Source of the DNA: Oscillatoriales cyanobacterium
GTDB taxonomy: Bacteria > Cyanobacteriota > Cyanobacteriia > Cyanobacteriales > Laspinemataceae
Direction of reading: 5' to 3'
Length of the DNA stretch: 64,000 bases
Assembly: GCA_011390955.1 (NCBI GenBank)
Contig: JAABRM010000007.1
Location: 62,001-126,000 of the forward strand
Position numbers and translations under genes: made by a program. A model generated the notes under the pieces. It saw nothing but the letters and a program-made list of their open reading frames with translations, had not been told where the DNA came from and did not search any database. Every line of letters begins with the position of its first letter. Position 1 is the stretch's first letter. Shown piece after piece: positions 7,667-16,426 of the stretch.

Positions 7667-8536
7667 ATGAATAATCATGCTTACTTTTTATGCTCAAATC
7701 AGATGCTCAAATCAGTAGAAAATAAGAGGTTTGCTTTGACCAAGGTCATGCGATCGAAAAGAGCTTTTCTGCCAGAAGTTCTCAGTATTCTGTGTATTTT
7801 GTGTCTTTGGCAGTTTGGTGCAAGTCAGTATCCCAAAGCGATTTTGCCCTCTCCTGGAGAAACCCTGATTGCATTGATGCAACTTCTATTCAATCGTTCT
7901 TTGCTAGAAGCGATCGGGGCTACGATGCTGCATAGTTTGGGCGGTTTTACTGTTGCTGCTGTGGCGGGGATTAGCGTTGGTTTACTAGCAGAAATGCAGC
8001 AGTTTGTCAAGCGGATGTTGATGCCGATCGCCACTGCTTTGCAGGGAATTCCCCCGATCGCCTGGATTGTCCTTTCAGTTTTGTGGTTTGGCATGGGCAA
8101 TGCTAACTCGATCTTTACGGTTGCTGTAGCCATATTTCCGTTAGTATTTATTGCCACTATTGAAGCATTGCAGACCACAGATCCAAAATTATTGGAAATG
8201 GCACAAACTTATAAAATCAAGGGATGGATGTTAGTGCAAGAGGTTTATTTCCCCCAGTTAATTTCGATTTTGTTTCCGGCGATCGCCTCTGGGTTAGGAT
8301 TAGCTTGGCGAGTGGGAATTATGTCGGAAGTGCTGTCTGCTCCTACGGGAATTGGCGCCGAACTCAACCGGGCAAGAGGTAATTTAGACACAGCTACAGT
8401 CATGGCATGGATTGTCATAACAGTAGTGCTAATTCTCAGTGGCGATTACTTATTGTTGCGGCGGTTAAGGAATTATTTAATGCCTTGGCGGAGCCAAATG
8501 ATCGTGCAGGATCGGGGTGAATTTAGGGAATGTTAA
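7667..8536 (+). CDS. ABC transporter permease, NitT/TauT (SsuC/TauC-like)
   Basis: 289 residues from the ATG at 7667. Internal Met codons (for example 7703) are possible alternatives because the first 20-30 residues are not typical. Six hydrophobic segments are visible, with the family landmarks SPGETLIAL, the IGATMLHSLGGF region, and an EAA-like loop around EVYFPQLISILFPAIASGLGLAW that contacts the ATPase. It overlaps the ATPase gene at 8530 by 7 nt, so the two are co-transcribed. In this family substrates include sulfonates, taurine, nitrate and bicarbonate. The sequence does not decide which; sulfur compounds are plausible from the nearby sulfide genes. Confidence 0.88.
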   Translation: MNNHAYFLCSNQMLKSVENKRFALTKVMRSKRAFLPEVLSILCILCLWQFGASQYPKAILPSPGETLIALMQLLFNRSLLEAIGATMLHSLGGFTVAAVAGISVGLLAEMQQFVKRMLMPIATALQGIPPIAWIVLSVLWFGMGNANSIFTVAVAIFPLVFIATIEALQTTDPKLLEMAQTYKIKGWMLVQEVYFPQLISILFPAIASGLGLAWRVGIMSEVLSAPTGIGAELNRARGNLDTATVMAWIVITVVLILSGDYLLLRRLRNYLMPWRSQMIVQDRGEFREC

Positions 8537-9261
8537 AATTACGCAATATTTATCAACAATTTGGGGCTAATTGTGTCATTGATGGCATCAGTTTTGATTT
8601 GGCACCAGGACAGGTACTTTGCTTAGTTGGTCCTTCAGGTTGTGGCAAAACCACCCTACTTCAAATTGCCGCCGGTTTGATAATTCCCACTTCGGGAAAA
8701 GTAGAAAAATTTAGCAATGAAACAGCTTATGTTTTTCAAGAACACCGTTTACTTCCTTGGCGTACCACGTTAGAAAATCTCACAATTGGGTTAAAAGCCA
8801 GAGGAATTTCCGCTCAACAAAAGTCATTTGTAGCACGACAACTGGCGGCACAATTGGGATTGGAACAGGCGTTACATCTCTATCCCCATCAATTAAGTGG
8901 CGGGATGCAGCAAAGAGTTGCCCTAGGAAGGGCTTTGGCGATCGAACCCGATTTATTACTATTAGATGAACCGTTTAGCGCTTTAGATGTGGGGCTACGC
9001 AGACAATTACAAAGATTGGTGCTGGATTTAATTGCCACTAAGCATCTGGGGGTAATTTTAGTGTCTCACGATTTAGCAGAAGCGGTATTAATGAGCGATC
9101 GCCTTTTGGTATTGTCTCCCAGTCCGGCTCGCATTATCTATAATTGGCAGATTTCGCGTTCAAAAAGCCAACGGGATGAAGCTTTTATTTACAAAACTGT
9201 TTGCCAGTTGCAGGAAATTTCCGAAGTGGCTGTGAGCTTTAATTTGCCTGTTTTTAGTTGA
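8530..9261 (+). CDS. ABC transporter ATP-binding protein, NitT/TauT (SsuB/TauB-like)
   Basis: 243 residues. Walker A GPSGCGKTT (about 36-44), Q-loop FQEHRLLPWRTTLENL, signature LSGGMQQR (about 125-132), Walker B LLLLDEPFSALD and the H-loop histidine in VSHDLAEA are all intact. FQEHRLLPW is characteristic of the sulfonate/nitrate/taurine importer class. Translationally coupled to the permease upstream. The solute-binding protein follows 39 bp downstream. Confidence 0.92.
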   Translation: MLKLRNIYQQFGANCVIDGISFDLAPGQVLCLVGPSGCGKTTLLQIAAGLIIPTSGKVEKFSNETAYVFQEHRLLPWRTTLENLTIGLKARGISAQQKSFVARQLAAQLGLEQALHLYPHQLSGGMQQRVALGRALAIEPDLLLLDEPFSALDVGLRRQLQRLVLDLIATKHLGVILVSHDLAEAVLMSDRLLVLSPSPARIIYNWQISRSKSQRDEAFIYKTVCQLQEISEVAVSFNLPVFS

Positions 9262-9300
9262 TAAATTCCGAGTTCCATAATATAGGTTTTCCGAGGAATA

Positions 9301-10347
9301 ATGGTAATGATGAATCTGCGATCGCGTCGGCATTTTTTGGCTCTCATGGCAGCTAGTACCGGGGTAACTTTAACCAATTATCTCACTAGCTGTCGCCAAC
9401 AATCGGGAATTTCACTTAACAATAACTTTGCCAATTCTAGGCTTAAACTTAATTCCTTGGGACTAGGCGGTTCGATGATTATGATGATGTTACCAATCGC
9501 CTACTTACTAGAGAAAAGTCAGTTACGAGAGGCGGTTACAGAGATTTCTTTATCCACGTTCAAAAATCACGATCAACTGAAGGGGTTAATGACTTCCCAA
9601 CAAGTGCAAATATCAGGAACTCCCACCGAACTGGCCGCCAGTCTTTATCAGCGAGAAATTCCCGTACAACTTCTAAATGTGATGGTTTGGGGCGTTGTTT
9701 ATGTATTTTCACCGCAGCAAAATATTCGCAATTGGCAAGATTTGCGGGGGAAAACGGTGCTAATTCCGTTTAAAAATAGTACATTAGAAAATATTTTTCG
9801 CTATTTGTCTGTTCAGGCGGGTTTGTCACCGGATCGAGATGTGGCGATCCAATCAACTCAAGACTTCCCGCAGACGGTACAGCTACTTTTAGCCCAGCGT
9901 GGCGATGCTGCTTTGCTTTCCGAACCGATCGGCACTTCGGCACAACAGAAAGGCGAACAACAAGGTATGCCGCTTTACCGGGTACTTAATGTTCAGGAAG
10001 AATGGGCAAATGTAACGGGGAAAACACTGAAAATTCCCCAAGCGGGGACAACTGCATTGCAGTCTTTAGTGAATGATTCTCCACAGGTGATTCAATTAGT
10101 ACAAACAGAACTTCGTCAATCAGTTGACTGGATTAAGCAAAATCCAGATGCCGCTGCGGAGTTAGGTGCAAAATATCTAGAACTGCAACCAAATATTATT
10201 CGAGAGGCGCTAAAATTTACCCCTTTTGAATTCAAAACGGCAGCAGAAGCTAAAGTTGAATTAGAGTTTTGGTATCAGTGTTTGGCAGAACAGAATCCCA
10301 AGCTGTTTGATGGCAGTTTACCCGGCGATCGCTTTTATTTCGGCTAA
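9301..10347 (+). CDS. ABC transporter solute-binding lipoprotein (SsuA/NMT1-like)
   Basis: 348 residues. A GAGGA Shine-Dalgarno lies just upstream of the ATG at 9301. The N-terminus has a twin-arginine pattern (RSRRHFLAL) followed by a lipobox ending at Cys31 (YLTSC), so it is probably exported by Tat and lipid-anchored. The mature part has the two-lobe periplasmic-binding pattern, with WQDLRGKTVLIPFKNST and later AALLSEPIGT segments typical of the NMT1/SsuA superfamily. Third gene of the importer operon. The ligand is unknown. Confidence 0.85.
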   Translation: MVMMNLRSRRHFLALMAASTGVTLTNYLTSCRQQSGISLNNNFANSRLKLNSLGLGGSMIMMMLPIAYLLEKSQLREAVTEISLSTFKNHDQLKGLMTSQQVQISGTPTELAASLYQREIPVQLLNVMVWGVVYVFSPQQNIRNWQDLRGKTVLIPFKNSTLENIFRYLSVQAGLSPDRDVAIQSTQDFPQTVQLLLAQRGDAALLSEPIGTSAQQKGEQQGMPLYRVLNVQEEWANVTGKTLKIPQAGTTALQSLVNDSPQVIQLVQTELRQSVDWIKQNPDAAAELGAKYLELQPNIIREALKFTPFEFKTAAEAKVELEFWYQCLAEQNPKLFDGSLPGDRFYFG

Positions 10348-10500
10348 CAATCGGGAAGGCAAGGGCAAATTTTTCCCATCAATAATATCATGGCGATCGC
10401 ATGATTATTATGATGATTATTATGCTGACTTTGACGTTAACTTTGACATTGACTTTGACGTTGTGGGTAAACTTATGCCGTTTCCATAAATATGCCATGT

Positions 10501-11040
10501 TTAATTGAGATCGGGCAGGTGATATCCCCGCCGTTCAAACCACCAACCGAGCGCCGCACAGGAAATCACGACCAAGGGCAATGAAACGGCAAAACGAATG
10601 CAAGTAAAGCGCCATCCCAGAAATGAAGCCTCGAAAAGCATCATCGGCACTCGGCAAATTCCCGCTGCGGATAAAAAAGTGAGGACAATACTCAATTTGG
10701 CTCGTTTCAAATGTAGGGCATGGGCTACTGGAAGGGCGACATGAAGACCACCAACGGTAGTTCCGGCTAGTAGAATTGCCCAAAAATATGATAAAAAACT
10801 TGACCCTCGACCCAGATGCTTTTCAATGGTATTCGTTTTAATCCAGACATCGAATATTCCGGTGAGGATAAACACGCAGGGGAGCACTTTCAACATTTGC
10901 CAAAAAAATGACAGGAAGTTTTGTCCGATCGCCTTTCCGGGAGCAAATCCGGTCAAAAAGCCGCTGATGACCACAATGGCGAATAATGTCCCAATTCCCG
11001 CAACCCAGGGATGCTGCTGCAATGCTTTGAAGATTTTCAT
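10501..11040 (-). CDS. Permease half, ArsP_1/DUF318-like (second gene)
   Basis: 179 residues with four or five hydrophobic helices (WVAGIGTLFAIVVISGFL, LSFFWQMLKVLPCVFILTGIF, YFWAILLAGTTVGGLHVALP, SIVLTFLSAAGICRVPMMLF, FAVSLPLVVISCAALGWWF). The pattern resembles the YraQ/ArsP permease superfamily, in which full-length members are about 300-350 residues. Here the function appears split over two genes: this one starts inside the last codons of the 160-residue gene at 11037 (ATGA-type overlap), so they are translationally coupled. Substrate unknown. Known relatives export organoarsenicals or other toxic thiol/metal species. Confidence 0.65.
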   Translation of the reverse strand: MKIFKALQQHPWVAGIGTLFAIVVISGFLTGFAPGKAIGQNFLSFFWQMLKVLPCVFILTGIFDVWIKTNTIEKHLGRGSSFLSYFWAILLAGTTVGGLHVALPVAHALHLKRAKLSIVLTFLSAAGICRVPMMLFEASFLGWRFTCIRFAVSLPLVVISCAALGWWFERRGYHLPDLN

Positions 11041-11519
11041 GGCAATTCTCCAAAAAAGAGCCCAGTGGCGATCGCTACTACGATGGCGATGATAAAACTA
11101 ACGGCATTTCGCCAGAGAGTTAATTGGGTGCCAAGATATCTTTTTTCCAAAGGAAAAGTGGCCACCCCGACCATCATTAACGTTGTGGAAAATGCCGAAA
11201 GAACCATGTACAGCGCCCCGATTTGCAATAAAATGCCGCACAGGGGAAAAGCAACGAATCCGGGCATGATGGTCACGGAACCTAAGCCAATCGCCCCGAT
11301 GGTGGCGCTCCATTTGTTATCACCCGTTAATACCTGTACCAGGAGTTGTTCTGGAATCATATAGAGGGCGATCGAAAGTAACATCAGCATCCCGATGAAT
11401 TCGGGAGCGATCTTTAAGAATCGGCGTAGAGCTATTTTCAGCGCAGATTTAGTTTTGCCAGGACTGGCTAATAGGGAAAAACCCAGAATTAATCCCGTAA
11501 TCATATAGAGAATTAGCAT
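11037..11519 (-). CDS. Permease half, ArsP_1/DUF318-like (first gene)
   Basis: 160 residues, four to five hydrophobic helices (MLILYMITGLILGFSLLA, FIGMLMLLSIALYMIP, ATIGAIGLGSVTIMPGFVAF, LCGILLQIGALYMVLSAF, AVSFIIAIVVAIATGLFFG). The helices and the GSVTIMPGFVAFPL segment resemble the N-terminal half of YraQ/ArsP permeases. First gene of a two-gene unit with the 179-residue gene, which it overlaps by 4 nt. Paired half-permeases of this size occur in anaerobic bacteria and archaea (recalled, not checked). Confidence 0.65.
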   Translation of the reverse strand: MLILYMITGLILGFSLLASPGKTKSALKIALRRFLKIAPEFIGMLMLLSIALYMIPEQLLVQVLTGDNKWSATIGAIGLGSVTIMPGFVAFPLCGILLQIGALYMVLSAFSTTLMMVGVATFPLEKRYLGTQLTLWRNAVSFIIAIVVAIATGLFFGELP

Positions 11520-11615
11520 TGTTTGATGATTGTTTAGAAGCTCATGTTTAAACAGACAAATTAGCTATTTTGATGGCTAAATTAGCAGCAAATATCGCCC
11601 AAATTTCAGCCGATA

Positions 11616-11657
11616 AATAAAGCAGCGATTTAAGTTATATTAAATCGCTGCTTTATT
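11616..11657. terminator. Strong hairpin between the permease pair and the atypical psbA
   Basis: Perfect 18-bp arms (AATAAAGCAGCGATTTAA and its complement) around a 6-nt loop, ending in AT-rich sequence on both sides. It lies 32 nt after the stop of the minus-strand psbA-like gene, so it should terminate that gene and insulate the permease pair downstream. Confidence 0.85.
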
Positions 11658-11689
11658 TAATCGATTATTTAAGCGGAAACGAACTAGAA

Positions 11690-12784
11690 TTAGCTAATAG
11701 ACGGAGCCTGATTGAGGCTAACGGGAATGCCTTCACCGCCAGCAATCAAGTTCGGGAAATGGTGGGTATTCGGCGCGTGCATTGCCTGAATTCCCAGGGT
11801 AGCCCGATTGAGCAAATCTGCATCGGTGGAAATGACTTTTCCGCTGGCATCGATAATCGAATGGTTGAAGTTAAAGCCATTTAAATTAAATGCCATTACC
11901 CCAATTCCCAGGGTGGCAAACCAAATGCCAATGGTGGGAAAAGCGCCCATGAGAAAATGGACAGAACGGCTGTTGCGGATGCCTACTCCGGGAATTAATA
12001 ACCGGCCTAAAAAGCCCGAATGTCCCGCTAAAAGATTGTAAGTTCCTTCTTGTTGGCCAAATTTGTAGCCCACATTGGTAGATTCTAACTCGCTGGTTTC
12101 ACGAATTAAACTGCTGGTGACTAATGACCCATGTAAGGCACTTAACAAAGCCCCGCCAAAAACTCCAGCAACTCCGATCATGTGTAGCGGGTGCATTAAC
12201 ACATTATGTTGTGCTTGGAGGGACATCATAAAATAGAAAGTCCCGGAAATTCCCAAGGGCATTCCTTCAGAAAAGCTGCCTTGTCCGATGGGATAAATTA
12301 GCAGTACGGCAGTCGCGGCGGATGCGGGGGCGGAAAAAGCAACCGCAATCCACGGGCGCATTCCCAGGCGATAGCTTAATTCCCATAACCGGCCCATGTA
12401 AGACCAAATGGCGATCGCAAAATGCAGAATTATTAGTTGATAAGGGCCACCATTGTAAAGCCATTCTTCAATGGAACTGGCTGACCAAATGGGATAGAAA
12501 TGTAAACCGATCGCTGCTGAGGTGGGGACGACGGCGGCGGTAATCATATTTTGATTACCTAAAATTGAGCCAAAAATTGGTTCGCGGATCCCTTCCATAT
12601 CCACCGCAGGGGCGGCAATAAAGGCGATCGCAAATGTCGTCGCTGCGACCAGGAATGTAGGAATCATCAAGACACCAAACCACCCAATATAAATGCGGTT
12701 TTCCGTGCTAACGATCCAGTCTACAAACATCGGCCACAAGTCACCGATATCGAGTTCGCGTTTGGGTTGTAAAACGGTACTCAT
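11690..12784 (-). CDS. psbA: Atypical (rogue/sentinel-class) photosystem II D1 protein
   Basis: 364 residues, clearly D1 but divergent. Using standard D1 numbering (this protein is offset by +3), TyrZ 161, His190, His198 and His215 are kept. Water-oxidation residues are lost: D61E, N87A, D170E, N181Y, E189Q, E333A and D342L, while H332, H337 and A344 remain. Position 130 is Leu. On the acceptor side the QB-site S264 and F265 read Gly and Ile, with a one-residue insertion after His252. Loss of Mn ligands defines the rogue (group 2, sentinel) D1 class, reported to give a photosystem II that cannot evolve oxygen. It is not ChlF, which has a QD pair at 130/131. Location beside sulfide genes suggests expression under sulfidic or anoxic conditions (inference). 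Confidence 0.93.
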   Translation of the reverse strand: MSTVLQPKRELDIGDLWPMFVDWIVSTENRIYIGWFGVLMIPTFLVAATTFAIAFIAAPAVDMEGIREPIFGSILGNQNMITAAVVPTSAAIGLHFYPIWSASSIEEWLYNGGPYQLIILHFAIAIWSYMGRLWELSYRLGMRPWIAVAFSAPASAATAVLLIYPIGQGSFSEGMPLGISGTFYFMMSLQAQHNVLMHPLHMIGVAGVFGGALLSALHGSLVTSSLIRETSELESTNVGYKFGQQEGTYNLLAGHSGFLGRLLIPGVGIRNSRSVHFLMGAFPTIGIWFATLGIGVMAFNLNGFNFNHSIIDASGKVISTDADLLNRATLGIQAMHAPNTHHFPNLIAGGEGIPVSLNQAPSIS

Positions 12785-13403
12785 AATGACAAATCTCCTA
12801 ATTTTAGGAAAAAGAAATGCTAGAAAAAGATATTTCGTTGTTGAAGCTGAATTAACCGCTTTTTTGTGCGGTCGATCGCGTAGCCTATCTTAGGTAATCG
12901 CGGGGTAATCCCATCAAGCCTTCAACATGAGTGTTGCTCCTCCTATATAATTGCCAACAATAAAAACAACTTAATTCAAAGCAACGCTTGGGTGATGAAG
13001 GCGATTCGCCCTCGTCGCGATAGCTTCGCTAACGCGCAGAGAGGATCGAAGCATTTTGCTAGTGGTAGTAAATAATGCTTAAACAATGCCTAACGTCCGC
13101 AGGATGAATTACCCACTCTGCTATACTAACTCATTATATGCCTACATGGTGATAAATATAAATTAAGTTTTATGTAGCTTCGGTTAACGATTGTGACGAA
13201 ATGTTGCGATCGCCCCAGAAGCGCCTGAAACCCTAGAAGCTCGGTTTCTTTCGGAGCCTCGTCTCAAATTTATATTTATAACTATTCCACTATATAGTTG
13301 TAAAAGTCTCCAAAAATATTTATACTGAAGTAGGAACGGCTAAAGTCACGGCTTCATCGGCCATTAGCAGGATATTGCCCAACAAGAACTATTACAAAAA
13401 CCT
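12785..13403. other. Long divergent region upstream of the atypical psbA
   Basis: 619 bp without a convincing gene. It should contain the promoter of the atypical psbA (left end) and of the flavoprotein at 13404. A loose inverted pair CTACAT ... ATGTAG brackets an AT-rich stretch at about 13143-13178. No TTTACA/TAATAT promoter like that of the standard psbA genes is visible, so regulation should differ. Confidence 0.4.
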
Positions 13404-14501
13404 ATGGAAACATTGCCTTCACTACAAATTGGTCAACATATCGCCCGTTATCCCATCATCCAGGGGGGAATGGGGATCCGCATTTCGGGATCGCATCTGG
13501 CCGCTGCCGTTGCCAATGCCGGAGGGGTCGGAATCGTCTCCGGGGTGGGATTAGGGTTAAATTCGCCCTACTTTGATCCCAACGAAAGCAACCCTCGGAT
13601 CAGACGAGAACAGTTTTTTGAGGCCAATCGATTGGCATTGATTGACGAACTCCAAACCGCCCGCCAACTGAGTCCCGATGGAATTATCGGCGTCAACGTG
13701 ATGGTGGTGGCTAGAGATTATGAAACTCTAGTTCGCACTTCGGCGGAACAGGGGGTAAACCTGATTATTTCCGGCGCCGGTTTGCCCCTTCAGTTACCGG
13801 AATATACCGCCGATTATCCCGAAGTGGCCTTAGTGCCGATCGTTTCTACCACTCGCGCCGCGAAAATTATCTGCCGCAAGTGGGAACGCCAATACAAGCG
13901 CCTGCCCGATGCCTTTGTGGTGGAAAATCCCAATAGCGCAGGGGGGCATTTGGGTGCCAAATACGAGGAACTCGACGATCCGGCCCTGGAAGCAAAACAG
14001 GTGATTCCAGAATTGGTCAATTATTTAGATAATGAACTCGGTCAGCCCATTCCGGTGATTGCTGCGGGCGGGGTTTGGGATCGAGCCGATATTGTCAAGA
14101 TGTTGGAGTTGGGCGCCCGTGGGGTGCAAATCGGCACTCGGTTTATCACTACCGATGAATGTGATGCGGATATCCGTTACAAGGAATTTCATCTGCACGC
14201 CCGACCGGAAGATGTGACGATCGTTTCTAGTCCAGTGGGACTGCCCGGACGCGCCCTGCGAAATCCTTTTGTGGAAAAGGTGATGTCTGGTTCTGCCCTA
14301 GTACAAAAAGGCTGTTTGGTGAACTGCTTACAGGTTTGCCGGTTTCGAGAAGCTGGAGAATTTTACTGTATTGTTCAGGCTTTGGACAAAGCTGCGCGAG
14401 GTGATGTGGAAAATGGGCTGGTGTTTTCCGGTAGCAATGCCGGACGCAGCGATCGCATTATGCCCGTTGCCGAGTTGATGCATGAGTTAGTTGCCGGTTA
14501 A
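13404..14501 (+). CDS. Nitronate monooxygenase-like flavoprotein, Cys-rich anaerobe-type clade
   Basis: 365 residues, TIM-barrel FMN enzyme. PIIQGGMGIRISG at the N-terminus, ENPNSAGGHLG mid-protein and AAGGVWDRADIVKMLELGARGVQIGTRF (FMN phosphate site) identify the 2-nitropropane dioxygenase/FabK superfamily. The C-terminus carries a cysteine cluster (KGCLVNCLQVC, then FYCI) that I recall from homologs in clostridia and other anaerobes rather than classical nitronate monooxygenases. The true reaction in this clade is not known to me; enoyl reduction or nitronate oxidation are both possible. It sits inside the sulfide island, divergent from the atypical psbA. Confidence 0.8.
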   Translation: METLPSLQIGQHIARYPIIQGGMGIRISGSHLAAAVANAGGVGIVSGVGLGLNSPYFDPNESNPRIRREQFFEANRLALIDELQTARQLSPDGIIGVNVMVVARDYETLVRTSAEQGVNLIISGAGLPLQLPEYTADYPEVALVPIVSTTRAAKIICRKWERQYKRLPDAFVVENPNSAGGHLGAKYEELDDPALEAKQVIPELVNYLDNELGQPIPVIAAGGVWDRADIVKMLELGARGVQIGTRFITTDECDADIRYKEFHLHARPEDVTIVSSPVGLPGRALRNPFVEKVMSGSALVQKGCLVNCLQVCRFREAGEFYCIVQALDKAARGDVENGLVFSGSNAGRSDRIMPVAELMHELVAG

Positions 14502-14511
14502 TTCTAGTAGA

Positions 14512-14539
14512 TAGGGTGGGCAAAATTTTGCCCACCCTA
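14512..14539. terminator. Perfect 28-nt palindrome between convergent genes
   Basis: TAGGGTGGGCAAAA is followed directly by its exact complement, located 10 nt after the flavoprotein stop and 27 nt before the stop of the convergent rhodanese. The GTGGGC/GCCCAC core is shared with the tandem repeat at 23227. There is no long T-run, so it is a likely bidirectional transcription block rather than a classic terminator. Confidence 0.6.
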
Positions 14540-14566
14540 CGCATAGCTGCCTCTTGTGTGAATTAT

Positions 14567-15043
14567 TTACTTTTCCAGAGGTTCTCCGGCTAATTTCCAC
14601 CCTTGAAAGCTAGGAGGAAATCCTCGGACGTTGCTGTATCCTAACATTTGCAAACTCATCACTCCCATTGCGGTGCGATAGCCGGTGGTGCAATAGAGAA
14701 TTACCGGGCGGTCTGAGGGAATTTTATCGAGATTTTTCGTTAAATTGGGTAAGGGAATATTGATGGCATTGGGAATATGTCCAGCGGCATATTCTGCCGG
14801 TGTTCTGACATCAATTAATCGGGCGCGATCGCTCTTGATGATATTTTTGAGGGCGGCGGTATTGCCAATGGTGTAATAATCCCCCGGTAGGGAGGTTAAA
14901 AACTGGGTGAGTTCTGCGGATAATTCTGCTTGGGGCAGGGAACTTTCCGCCATGACTGCTAAAGGTGCGATCGCTCCTATTCCCATTTCTAAGAAAATAA
15001 ATAATAAAGTTGCCAGTCCGACTGCTATCAATTTTTTGACCAT
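14567..15043 (-). CDS. Exported single-domain rhodanese
   Basis: 158 residues. An N-terminal signal or anchor (KKLIAVGLATLLFIFLEMGIGAIAPLAVMA, shown by its hydrophobicity) precedes one rhodanese domain with LIDVRTPAEYAAGHIPNAIN and the active-site loop CTTGYRT, in which the Cys takes up sulfane sulfur. Periplasmic or thylakoid-lumen location is likely. It is followed in the same direction as the MBL hydrolase gene upstream (39 bp), so they may share a transcript. Persulfide or polysulfide handling next to SQR fits, but is inference. Confidence 0.88.
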   Translation of the reverse strand: MVKKLIAVGLATLLFIFLEMGIGAIAPLAVMAESSLPQAELSAELTQFLTSLPGDYYTIGNTAALKNIIKSDRARLIDVRTPAEYAAGHIPNAINIPLPNLTKNLDKIPSDRPVILYCTTGYRTAMGVMSLQMLGYSNVRGFPPSFQGWKLAGEPLEK

Positions 15044-15081
15044 TGTTTTTTCCTGCGATAATTAATCAGAACGCCTAATTA

Positions 15082-15909
15082 TTAACTACCAAATTTTAAC
15101 CGAGTACCTACCGGGCAACTGATACATTTTCCGGCCAGTTCATGCCAGAAAAAGGCGATCGCATTCATACCCGTGCAGTGGTTGGCACCGATAATTTCTA
15201 CCTGATATTGCCGCAAAATTTCGGCAGTAGCTTGGAGGCGATCTTCTCGCGCATTCAACAAGTGCATTCCCCCAATCACCGCATAAAATTTGTCTTTTCC
15301 CGTAATTTTCGCGATATAATTGAGCGTATTAATCACCCCGGAATGAGCGCACCCTAAAACCACCACTAAACCTTCTGGGGTATCCATAAATAAAGATTGG
15401 TCATCAGGGATTAAATCAACTTGCTCGTGTTCGGCATCTTGCCAAAAAATACCCCCGGTATCTTCCAAAGGATGCGTTCTGGGAATTGTCCCAGTCACGG
15501 AAACTCCGGGGATAATTTCTGTGGGTTGTTCCGTCCAAATTAACTGGCTAAATTTTTGTTCTAAAATAGCCATATCTTGGATCGGAGAACCAATTTCACC
15601 CCGTTGGCTAAACTTTGGTTTTATAGCCGCTGGATGCAAGAATAATTTAGTCGAATTACATTCCTCTAAAACCGTCATTAATCCCCCCGCATGATCGTAA
15701 TGACCGTGACTGAGGACAACCGCATCTAAATCTTGTAAAGAAATGCCCAAATGTTGAGCATTATGTTTTAGGACAAATCCCTGTCCCGTATCGAATAAAA
15801 TCCGGGAATCATCGGTTTCTATCAGATAAGATAGGCCATGTTCTCCTAATAATCCTCTACCGGCGGCGGTATTTTCTACTAAAACAGTCAAAGACAATGA
15901 ATTTTTCAT
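15082..15909 (-). CDS. MBL-fold metallo-hydrolase, DHPPP-synthase-like family
   Basis: 275 residues. Metallo-beta-lactamase motif SHGHYDHAGG (HxHxDH) with DTGQGFVL before it, a later CAHSGVINT and a GGMHLL segment are typical of the family annotated as 7,8-dihydropterin-6-methyl-4-(beta-D-ribofuranosyl)aminobenzene phosphate synthase, best known from methanogens. In bacteria the real substrate is mostly unknown. Its first codons are duplicated as a 36-nt remnant at 17479-17514. It lies between a rhodanese and an antitoxin-like gene, all on the minus strand. Confidence 0.85.
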   Translation of the reverse strand: MKNSLSLTVLVENTAAGRGLLGEHGLSYLIETDDSRILFDTGQGFVLKHNAQHLGISLQDLDAVVLSHGHYDHAGGLMTVLEECNSTKLFLHPAAIKPKFSQRGEIGSPIQDMAILEQKFSQLIWTEQPTEIIPGVSVTGTIPRTHPLEDTGGIFWQDAEHEQVDLIPDDQSLFMDTPEGLVVVLGCAHSGVINTLNYIAKITGKDKFYAVIGGMHLLNAREDRLQATAEILRQYQVEIIGANHCTGMNAIAFFWHELAGKCISCPVGTRLKFGS

Positions 15910-15912
15910 AGT

Positions 15913-16206
15913 TTAATGGGTTGATTTACAGCGGTTTTTATCTGAATCAAGTAAACAGGGTTTCATCGGTAAATCTCCGTGATGAGTTTGACGACGTTGT
16001 TCCATATCTCCACAAAAATCTGTAAAATCCTGGTCAGACATATTTTCCCAGCAACCTGCAAAATGCATGATTTGATTAATATTATTTTCTGATTGATTTG
16101 AGAACATTTTAAAGTTATGAATTAAATCATATAATTCAGTCATTTTATCATCTGGAATTAAACTAATTTCTTCTATTATTTGATTTGGGGAAATTAGATG
16201 TTCCAT
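15913..16206 (-). CDS. Antitoxin-like small protein, no toxin partner
   Basis: 97 residues. The segment ISLIPDDKMTELYDLIHNF followed by IMHFAGCWENMSDQDFTDFC and EEMERRQ-like GDMEQRRQ resembles cyanobacterial antitoxins of the VapB/DUF2281-like kind, which read PxxxxxEVYDFI and FAGCWKDM. The last 24 residues (from HHGDLP) do not look like the family and run up to the MBL gene 3 nt away. That suggests the original end and the VapC-type toxin were lost. Judged from recalled family patterns only. Confidence 0.5.
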   Translation of the reverse strand: MEHLISPNQIIEEISLIPDDKMTELYDLIHNFKMFSNQSENNINQIMHFAGCWENMSDQDFTDFCGDMEQRRQTHHGDLPMKPCLLDSDKNRCKSTH

Positions 16207-16426
16207 TTTTTTGCCTCTGATTTTTTGCCTGTTATAAGACTGATTGTATTATATCACAACTTAGCCCGATCGCAGCAAATAAAAAATTACTCAAACATAA
16301 TGACTGAGTAGGGAGACTAAGTAGCGATCGCTTTGAGGATTTCTGTCGGTTGGCGATCGAGCATCTACAATTGGGCATCTATAATATAAAACTGAATACC
16401 ACCAGGTACAGAATGAGGTCAAACCA

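Noticed and set aside
11690-12784. Assignment of the divergent D1 as ChlF (far-red light chlorophyll f synthase)
   Set aside because: ChlF carries a Gln-Asp pair at positions 130/131; this protein has Leu-Trp. No other far-red photoacclimation genes are in the window.
13404-14501. Flavoprotein as FabK enoyl-ACP reductase
   Set aside because: The Cys cluster and length (365) do not match FabK (about 310-320), although the fold is shared; kept as nitronate-monooxygenase-like.
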